DNA of 16,504 bases from Flavobacteriaceae bacterium (GTDB taxonomy: Bacteria > Bacteroidota > Bacteroidia > Flavobacteriales > Flavobacteriaceae), in assembly GCA_947443815.1 (NCBI GenBank), contig CANEXR010000031.1, forward strand, positions 1-16,504, in the 5' to 3' direction. Positions within the stretch are counted from its first letter, which is position 1. Each line of letters opens with the position of its first letter. The notes below the pieces were generated by a model that was not told the DNA's origin, ran no database searches, and saw nothing but the letters and a program-made list of their open reading frames with translations. This document shows, piece by piece, positions 1 to 5,964 of the stretch. The translations under genes and the position numbers were made by a program.

Positions 1-31
1 GGATAGCTATTTTTTTGAATTCTACCTATCC
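1..31. repeat. Inverted repeat at the left edge, possible terminator
   Basis: GGATAG (1-6) and CTATCC (26-31) are complementary arms around a 19-base T-rich loop, followed on the plus strand by ATTTTTTAG. It could be the terminator of a plus-strand gene outside the window, or part of the end of the minus-strand phosphorylase transcript. The window edge prevents a decision. No other signal is seen between 32 and 66. Confidence 0.3.
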
Positions 32-66
32 ATTTTTTAGTATTTATAATAAATGAGAAATCATTT

Positions 67-2370
67 TTATGCGTTAACCAAATTATTTGGTGTTACAATG
101 ATTGTTTTTCCATTAGAAACAATTGATAAAGCCTTGTCTCCATCAATAGAGAATACAGTTTCATTATGCGCCACCGAAACGGTCAAGATTTGACTTCTAA
201 AATTTACTTTAAAAGAATACCCGTTCCATTCTTTAGGAATTTTTGGAGAAAAATGGAGTGTATTATCCTTTACCCGCATTCCTCCAAAACCTTCCACAAT
301 ACTCATCCAAGTACCTGCCATCGATGTAATGTGACAACCTTCTTCTACTTCTTTATTGTAATCATCTAAGTCCAAACGAGAAGTTCTGAGATAGAATGTG
401 TAGGCCATTTCCATTTTGTCCAATAATGCAGCCTGAATTGAGTGGACACATGGTGAAAGCGAACTTTCATGAACGGTAAAGGACTCATAAAATTCAAAAT
501 TATTTTTCAATTCCTCTTTGGTGAATTGGTCTTCAAAGAAATAAAAGCATTGCAACACATCGGCTTGTTTGATATAAGGAGAACGCAAAATTCTGTCCCA
601 AGACCATTTTTGATTAATCGGTCTTTGGCTTTTGTCTAAATCGGCTACTCGAACTAAATTTTTATCTAAAAACCCATCTTGTTGTAAGTACACATTATGT
701 TCTTCCGAAAATGGGAAGTACATATTATCGGCTACTTTTTTCCATGATTGCAATTCCGTATCGGTGATATTCACTTTTTCGGTAATTCTTTTATGGTCTA
801 AAGGATATTCGAGAGCTACTTTTTGAATTTGCTCTTTTGTATATTCTAAACACCATTTTGCAATGTAGTTGGTGTAGAAATTGTTGTTTACATTGTTCTC
901 GTATTCGTTTGGACCGGTAACGCCAAGTATCACATATTTGTCTAAATTAGTAGAAAAATTAGCTCTTTGGTGCCAAAAACGCGCAATTCCAATTAATACT
1001 TCCAATCCTTTTTCTGGTATATAACTGTAATCGCCAGTATAACGATGGTAATTATAAATGGCAAAAGCGATGGCTCCATTTCTATGAATTTCTTCAAAAG
1101 TAATTTCCCATTCGTTGTGGCATTCTTCACCGTTCATGGTTACCATTGGGTAGAGTGCAGCACCATTTGAAAATCCTAATTTACTGGCATTTTCTATGGC
1201 TTTATCCAATTGATTGTACCGATAAGTCAATAAATTTCGGGCTACTTCTTGGTCTTTTGTAGCCATATAAAAAGGAATACAATAGGCTTCTGTATCCCAA
1301 TAAGTTGAACCCCCATATTTTTCTCCAGTAAATCCTTTTGGTCCAATATTCAATCGAGAATCTTTTCCTAAATAGGTTTGGTTCAATTGAAAAATATTAA
1401 ATCGGATTCCTTGCTGTGCTTTCACGTCTCCATCGATAGTGATGTCTGACATTTCCCAAATTTTTGCCCAAGCATCAATTTGATCTTGCAACATTTCGTG
1501 GTATCCTTTTGCTAAAACGGATTGAATTACTTTTTCGGCAGCAATGACGGTGTTTTCATGGTTTAATGAAACAGTGTAACCCCCAATTTTTTGGATACTC
1601 GATTTCTTTCCTTTGGCAACAATTACGCCATAAGAAAATTGAATTTTATCTGAAAAAGCATCAATAGAAGAAGGGGAAACATTTATATTTTCACCCTCAG
1701 TCCAAATGCTGTTATGCATAAAAGTAGTGACTTTGAAATGCGTTTTGAAGGTTTGAGCAGTTACAAAAGCTTCATTTCCTGATTTTTTTACTTCTAATGG
1801 TTCCCAGAATTTTTCTTCCCAGTTGGCATCTTCATTACTTACACCAGCATCAATATAAGGTTTGTATACGATTTTTGCATCTTTGTTTAAAGAGGTTATT
1901 TCGTAATTGATTATTCCAGCTTCATCTAAATTTAAAGAAAGAAAACGACGCACATTGACCGCAATTTCAGTTCCGTTTTTTAGAGTCGCTTCAAATGAAC
2001 GGTTGTACCATCCTTCTTTCATATTCAATTCCCTACGAAAGTTTTTTACCTGTGCGCAAGCATTCAAATCTAAATTTTCGCCATTTATTTCAACATCAAT
2101 ACCAATCCAATTTGGAGCATTTAAGACTTTGGCAAAATATTCTGGGTATCCATTTTTCCACCAACCTACTTTGGTTTTATCTGGATAATAAATACCGGCA
2201 ATATAACTTCCTTTGAATGTTTCTCCTGTGTAATTTTCTTCAAAATTGGCACGTTGTCCCATAGCACCGTTTCCAATACTAAAAAGACTTTCGGACGATT
2301 TTACGCTTTCAACATCAAATCCTTCTTCGATAACCGACCAATTGTCTGCTTTTATATAATCTTGGTTCAT
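67..2370 (-). CDS. Maltose phosphorylase, glycoside hydrolase family 65
   Basis: This cytoplasmic enzyme would split maltose with inorganic phosphate into glucose and beta-glucose-1-phosphate. The 767-residue protein has no signal peptide and is the usual GH65 phosphorylase length: N-terminal beta-sandwich (about 10-270), linker, (alpha/alpha)6 barrel (about 320-700) and a small C-terminal beta domain. The motif GPNEYENNV at 487-495 carries the expected general acid, E489. The loop HNEWEITFE at 418-426 matches the loop known to set maltose specificity, in contrast to trehalose or kojibiose phosphorylases. HESSLSP at 634-640 fits the phosphate-binding segment. It is the last gene of the transporter, phosphoglucomutase, phosphorylase series, 106 bases after the mutase gene. 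The mutase neighbour agrees with beta-glucose-1-phosphate as product. The family call is very secure; maltose as substrate is strongly inferred. Confidence 0.95.
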   Translation of the reverse strand: MNQDYIKADNWSVIEEGFDVESVKSSESLFSIGNGAMGQRANFEENYTGETFKGSYIAGIYYPDKTKVGWWKNGYPEYFAKVLNAPNWIGIDVEINGENLDLNACAQVKNFRRELNMKEGWYNRSFEATLKNGTEIAVNVRRFLSLNLDEAGIINYEITSLNKDAKIVYKPYIDAGVSNEDANWEEKFWEPLEVKKSGNEAFVTAQTFKTHFKVTTFMHNSIWTEGENINVSPSSIDAFSDKIQFSYGVIVAKGKKSSIQKIGGYTVSLNHENTVIAAEKVIQSVLAKGYHEMLQDQIDAWAKIWEMSDITIDGDVKAQQGIRFNIFQLNQTYLGKDSRLNIGPKGFTGEKYGGSTYWDTEAYCIPFYMATKDQEVARNLLTYRYNQLDKAIENASKLGFSNGAALYPMVTMNGEECHNEWEITFEEIHRNGAIAFAIYNYHRYTGDYSYIPEKGLEVLIGIARFWHQRANFSTNLDKYVILGVTGPNEYENNVNNNFYTNYIAKWCLEYTKEQIQKVALEYPLDHKRITEKVNITDTELQSWKKVADNMYFPFSEEHNVYLQQDGFLDKNLVRVADLDKSQRPINQKWSWDRILRSPYIKQADVLQCFYFFEDQFTKEELKNNFEFYESFTVHESSLSPCVHSIQAALLDKMEMAYTFYLRTSRLDLDDYNKEVEEGCHITSMAGTWMSIVEGFGGMRVKDNTLHFSPKIPKEWNGYSFKVNFRSQILTVSVAHNETVFSIDGDKALSIVSNGKTIIVTPNNLVNA

Positions 2371-2403
2371 TTTTCCTTTGTTTAAAGTTTAAAAAGTATA
2401 AGG

Positions 2404-2439
2404 TTGAGAAATTCAAAAATGTTTGATTTTTTCTCTCAA
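2404..2439 (-). other. Imperfect hairpin in the gap between the mutase and phosphorylase genes
   Basis: Outer arms TTGAGA (2404-2409) and TCTCAA (2434-2439) pair, and CAAA/TTTG can pair inside. It lies in the 106-base gap between two genes of the same minus-strand series. It is not followed by a clear T-run in the direction of transcription, so it does not look like a terminator. It could be an mRNA processing or stability element, or chance in AT-rich DNA. Confidence 0.3.
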
Positions 2440-2476
2440 TTCACCTAACCTCTGGTTTCTTTTTAATCTATCTTTT

Positions 2477-3130
2477 TTATTTTTTTATTAATGCTTCTAG
2501 AAAGTCAATGTCGATGAATGTGAAATCTTTAAAAACATACTCGGCTTCATTCAATGTTTCGGCAGAACCAATTCCTATACTGGTCATATTTCCAATATTT
2601 GCAGCTTGAATTCCCGCTACTGAATCTTCAAAAACGATAGCATTTTCGGGTTTTGCATTTAATAATTTAGCTGCAATTAGAAAAACTTCGGGGTCTGGCT
2701 TTGCATTGCTAACATCATTTCCGTCTACAATAGCATCAAAATAATTTAAAATACCCGTTTTTTCTAGGATTGGCCTTGCATTTTTACTTGCAGAACCCAA
2801 AGCAATTGGTTGGCCTTTTTCTTTTAGAAATTTCAAAACGGGAAAAACTCCTGGAAGAATTTCGTTTTCGTCCATATCAACCAAATACGATAAATAATCT
2901 TCGTTTTTTTGAAGCAACCATTTATCTTTGTCTTCCTGTGAAGCTTCAATTTTTCCTAATTCTAAAATAATATCTAGAGAGCGCACGCGGCTAACTCCTT
3001 TTAATAATTCATTGTGTTCTGGTGTAAATTCGATTCCTAGGTTCGATGCTATTTTTTGCCAAGCTAAATAATGGTATTTTGCAGTGTCTACAATTACACC
3101 GTCGAGGTCGAAAATAAATGCTTTAGTCAT
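2477..3130 (-). CDS. pgmB: Beta-phosphoglucomutase (HAD superfamily)
   Basis: This enzyme converts beta-glucose-1-phosphate, the product of maltose phosphorylase, to glucose-6-phosphate in the cytoplasm. The 217-residue length is typical. HAD motif I, DLDGV, gives the nucleophile D8 and acid/base D10, and H20 lies in the cap region. GVSR at 45-48 places the substrate-binding arginine at R48. Motif II SASKN is at 113-117, motif III lysine K144 is in AKPDPEVF, and motif IV E168-D169 (FEDS) binds magnesium. These positions follow the well-studied Lactococcus lactis enzyme, most of them shifted by a single residue. It starts 18 bases after the transporter stop and precedes the phosphorylase, as expected for a co-transcribed maltose pathway. 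Other HAD phosphatases look similar, but this motif set plus the GH65 neighbour makes the call firm. Confidence 0.95.
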   Translation of the reverse strand: MTKAFIFDLDGVIVDTAKYHYLAWQKIASNLGIEFTPEHNELLKGVSRVRSLDIILELGKIEASQEDKDKWLLQKNEDYLSYLVDMDENEILPGVFPVLKFLKEKGQPIALGSASKNARPILEKTGILNYFDAIVDGNDVSNAKPDPEVFLIAAKLLNAKPENAIVFEDSVAGIQAANIGNMTSIGIGSAETLNEAEYVFKDFTFIDIDFLEALIKK

Positions 3131-3148
3131 TTTAATTTTTAATAGTTA

Positions 3149-4516
3149 TTATTTTGAAGTCTTTTCTTCATCATTATCTTTTACTTTGTACACTAAAATA
3201 GCAGCAATAATAAAACTGACACCACTAGTAATTAATGCATATATTGCATTTCCTTTATAAAGATATTCTACAATTGGTCCACCAATAATAGCGTTGATGA
3301 TTTGTGGAATTACGATGAAAAAATTAAAAATTCCCATATATACTCCCATTTTTTTTGGAGCAATAGCGCCTGCAAGAATCGCATACGGCATAGCCAAAAT
3401 ACTAGCCCAAGCAAATCCGATACAAATCATAGAAGCAATAATCCAGGTTTCATTAGGCATAAAATAAATAGATATTAAACCTAAGCCCCCAATAATTAAA
3501 CAGATGGAATGGGTTGTTATTCTTCCGAATTTTTTAGCCAACATAGGTAAAACAAATAAGGCTACTAATGCAGAAACCAAATTGTATACACCAAATAAAA
3601 TACCTACCCAATCTCCAGCATCTTGGTATTGTTTACTAGAATGGTCCTCTAATGAAAGCCCGTAGGTATGATGAGCAATGGCAGGAGTTGTAAAAACCCA
3701 CATCCCAAATAAACCAAACCAAGAAAAAAATTGCACCCAACTTAATTGTTTCATTGTGGTGGGCATTTTTCTAAAATCGGTAAAAATATCGGATAATTTA
3801 GAATTTTTCTCCAATGATTCGTCAATAATAGCTTTCTGATGTATTTTTTCGTCATCAAATTTTGCCATTTCTTCAGGGGAATATTCTTTAGCTGAAAAAA
3901 GTGTAACTAGGATTGATCCGATTAAGATTGTGGCGCCAAAAATAAATGAAAGTGTTAAATTTAATGGTACTTTGCCTATGGGTGCTTCATTAGAAATAGC
4001 AAACCATTTTGTTAAAATATAAGGAAAAGCAGAACCAATAACAGCTCCAAAACCAATCAATGCGGTTTGAATACTAAAACCTAATGTTCTTTGGTCGTTT
4101 CTTAAGTTGTCTCCCACTAATGCTCTAAAGGGTTCCATTGCAATATTAAACGAAGCATCCATAATCATAAGCATACCAGCTCCAACCCAAAGGGCAGGCA
4201 GGATTGCAATAAAAATATCAGCTTGTGGCATTAGTACCAACCCAATTGATGCTAATAAAGCTCCAATTAAAAAAAAGGGTTTTCTTCTTCCAAATCGCCC
4301 CCAAGTATTATCGCTGTAGTGAACAATAATTGGTTGTATGATTAACCCCATTAAAGGAGCAATTATCCAAAACCAAGATAGTTCGTGTACATCAGCTCCA
4401 AAAATTTGAAGAATCCGACTTGCATTTGCATTTTGAAGGGCAAAACCCATCTGTATTCCTAAGAAACCAAAACTCATGTTCCAAATTTCCCAGAAGCTTA
4501 ATTTACGCTTTTCCAT
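3149..4516 (-). CDS. MFS/GPH-type maltose (glucoside) transporter of the inner membrane
   Basis: The 455-residue polytopic membrane protein has about twelve hydrophobic segments with a long hydrophilic loop near residues 210-245, between the two six-helix halves. The sequence D69-NTWGRFGRRKPF after the second helix matches the loop motif (D, then RxGRRxPF) of the SLC45/GPH-like sugar transporters, a group that includes sucrose and bacterial maltose carriers. It would import maltose or short maltodextrins from the periplasm, probably with protons. It is the first gene of the set that continues with beta-phosphoglucomutase and maltose phosphorylase, so maltose is the most likely substrate. Substrate and coupling ion are inferred from context, not read from the sequence. 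Confidence 0.9.
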   Translation of the reverse strand: MEKRKLSFWEIWNMSFGFLGIQMGFALQNANASRILQIFGADVHELSWFWIIAPLMGLIIQPIIVHYSDNTWGRFGRRKPFFLIGALLASIGLVLMPQADIFIAILPALWVGAGMLMIMDASFNIAMEPFRALVGDNLRNDQRTLGFSIQTALIGFGAVIGSAFPYILTKWFAISNEAPIGKVPLNLTLSFIFGATILIGSILVTLFSAKEYSPEEMAKFDDEKIHQKAIIDESLEKNSKLSDIFTDFRKMPTTMKQLSWVQFFSWFGLFGMWVFTTPAIAHHTYGLSLEDHSSKQYQDAGDWVGILFGVYNLVSALVALFVLPMLAKKFGRITTHSICLIIGGLGLISIYFMPNETWIIASMICIGFAWASILAMPYAILAGAIAPKKMGVYMGIFNFFIVIPQIINAIIGGPIVEYLYKGNAIYALITSGVSFIIAAILVYKVKDNDEEKTSK

Positions 4517-4539
4517 TATCGTAATTTAAAAATTAATAC

Positions 4540-4558
4540 GATAAGCGCTTTGCTTATC
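4540..4558. promoter_or_regulatory. Candidate LacI-family operator upstream of the transporter gene
   Basis: A perfect inverted repeat GATAAGC-N5-GCTTATC lies 24 bases upstream of the transporter start codon. It contains the overlapping 8-base palindrome AAGCGCTT (4543-4550), with the CG centre typical of operators bound by LacI/CcpA-type proteins. A LacI-family gene is encoded just upstream. Its closeness to the start codon fits repression of the transporter, mutase and phosphorylase genes. Binding itself is inferred. Confidence 0.5.
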
Positions 4559-4665
4559 AAAACTTGTCTTATTTTTCGAAGTAAAAGTAAAAGCTTTGAG
4601 GGGTAAATATATAAATATATTTGAAACTTTTATTTTACATATTAAAATATTGATATTTTTTTTCA

Positions 4666-4681
4666 ACTACAAGGTTGTAGT
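4666..4681. repeat. Short palindrome ACTACAA-GG-TTGTAGT
   Basis: Perfect 7-base arms surround a 2-base centre in the 188-base gap between the regulator and transporter genes, about 150 bases before the transporter start. On the minus strand it is followed by an A-run rather than a T-run, so it is not an intrinsic terminator for the regulator gene. It could be a protein-binding site or a small hairpin. Confidence 0.35.
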
Positions 4682-4705
4682 ACTGAATAATTTAACAAAA
4701 AAACA

Positions 4706-5728
4706 TTAATTAGTTGACTCTCTTTCGATGAGGTGTGTTTCGATAACTTCAGTTTTGTAATTTTCTTCGCCTTCTTCCTCTTCGAGTTCTAATCTTTTTA
4801 TCAACATTTTTGCCGCTTTGCTTCCCATTTTTCTTCCACTTTGACTGACAGTAGTAATAGTTGGTGTAGAATATTTTGAAATAATACCGTCAGTAAAGGC
4901 TATTACTGCAAGATCATTTGGGACATGCAGTCCTATTTTATTAGCCGTCTTAATAATAGTTACTGCAAAAAGTTCATTTACTGCAAACACAGCATCGATG
5001 GCTTTATCTTCAAGTAATCTTCCAATTGTAATTTCGCAGGTATCTACATTTTCGATTTTGATAATTAAATTTTCATCAAACGGAATGTCGTTGTCCAAAA
5101 GTGCTTTTATGTATCCGTCTGTCCTAAGTTTCCCAACGCTTACATAATCGACTGTTGTAACCAAGGCAATTTTTTTTCTCCCTTTGTCAATCAAACTTTG
5201 TACTGCTTCATAGGCTGCAGACTTGTCATCGATAATTACTTTGTCACACAAAATTTCATTGGTTACTCTATCAAACATTACTACAGGCATTCCTTGATTA
5301 ATAACTTCCGTAATGTGGTGAAAATCAGCTTTGAATTGGGTTTCTTTTGAGAGCGACATAATGAATCCGTCAATACTGCCATTAGCAAGCATTTCCATAT
5401 TCAAAACCTCCTTATCGAACGATTCATCTGACAAACAAATGATAACACTGTAGCCATTTTCATTAGCTACATGTTCAATCCCGTTAATTACTGTCGAAAA
5501 GAAATGATGTACAATTTCGGGTATAATAATACCAATAGTTTTTGTTTTTCGGTTCTTTAAACTTAGAGCAATATTGTTGGGTTTGTAATGGTAAAATTTT
5601 GCGAAAGCTTGAACTTTTAGTCGGGTTTCTTCTCCAATTTCTAGGCTGTTTCTTAAAGATTTTGAAACGGTTGAAATGGATACATCAAGCTCTTTTGCAA
5701 TTTGTTTAAGGGTAACCTTTCTTTTCAT
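4706..5728 (-). CDS. LacI-family transcriptional regulator, likely of the maltodextrin locus
   Basis: The 340-residue protein has the classical LacI layout. A DNA-binding helix-turn-helix is at about 6-25 (LKQIAKELDVSISTVSKSL). The hinge helix NNIALSLKNR (51-60) has L57 at the place of the minor-groove leucine. A periplasmic-binding-protein-like sensor domain runs from about 64 to the end, opening with KTIGIIIPEI. An acidic run of glutamates occupies about 314-322. It is encoded divergently from susC and upstream of the transporter, mutase and phosphorylase genes on the same strand. It probably senses maltose, a maltodextrin or a derived metabolite and controls both blocks; ligand and sign of regulation cannot be read. 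A weak -7-like box, TACCTTTA, lies at 5759-5766 on its strand without a convincing upstream box. Confidence 0.93.
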   Translation of the reverse strand: MKRKVTLKQIAKELDVSISTVSKSLRNSLEIGEETRLKVQAFAKFYHYKPNNIALSLKNRKTKTIGIIIPEIVHHFFSTVINGIEHVANENGYSVIICLSDESFDKEVLNMEMLANGSIDGFIMSLSKETQFKADFHHITEVINQGMPVVMFDRVTNEILCDKVIIDDKSAAYEAVQSLIDKGRKKIALVTTVDYVSVGKLRTDGYIKALLDNDIPFDENLIIKIENVDTCEITIGRLLEDKAIDAVFAVNELFAVTIIKTANKIGLHVPNDLAVIAFTDGIISKYSTPTITTVSQSGRKMGSKAAKMLIKRLELEEEEGEENYKTEVIETHLIERESTN

Positions 5729-5834
5729 GATAATAGTAGTATAATATTCAATTCGTAATAAAGGTAAGATTATTTTTTATTTATTGTAATTTTTTCTGCA
5801 AATCTCAATATAAAACACAAAGTTTTCAACACTA

Positions 5835-5852
5835 TCACGTTTTCGTAAGTGA
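5835..5852. promoter_or_regulatory. Imperfect dyad upstream of the susC promoter
   Basis: TCAC (5835-5838) and GTGA (5849-5852) flank the small palindrome ACG-TTTT-CGT (5837-5846). It sits just upstream of the predicted -33 element of susC, where an activator might bind. The arms are short and the site does not resemble the candidate operator at 4540-4558, so a role is only suggested. Confidence 0.25.
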
Positions 5853-5866
5853 ATTAAAAAGTGCTG

Positions 5867-5898
5867 TTGTCGAAGGTGTTAATATTTATCTAAATTTG
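5867..5898 (+). promoter_or_regulatory. Bacteroidota-type promoter of the susC-susD-susE operon
   Basis: A perfect TAnnTTTG -7 box, TAAATTTG, is at 5891-5898, with TTG at 5867-5869 and a 21-base spacer. Transcription would begin near 5905, leaving an A-rich leader of about 60 bases before the susC start codon. The consensus is that known for Flavobacterium and Bacteroides housekeeping promoters; the start site is inferred. Confidence 0.6.
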
Positions 5899-5964
5899 AA
5901 ATTCGAAGTAAAATTAAAGATTAAAAACACAAACCAAAAACTCAAATTAATTTAAACAAAAAGT

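Noticed and set aside
166..369. Open frame on the plus strand inside the phosphorylase gene, and similar ones at 632-826, 1907-2188, 1995-2216, 2770-2970 and 4107-4319
   Set aside because: They lie fully within well-supported genes on the other strand, have no family features, and read as low-complexity antisense translation.
4591..4598. Palindrome AAAGCTTT as a second operator near the transporter gene
   Set aside because: It lacks the CG centre and flanking symmetry, and an 8-base AT-rich palindrome is expected by chance.
4600..4705. Intrinsic terminator for the LacI-family gene
   Set aside because: The only clear hairpin (4666-4681) is followed on the minus strand by A residues rather than T residues, so read-through into the transporter gene remains possible.
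5729..5964. Riboswitch or small RNA in the gap between regulator and susC
   Set aside because: No known aptamer motif or stable GC-rich fold is visible; the leader after the predicted start is a short A-rich stretch.
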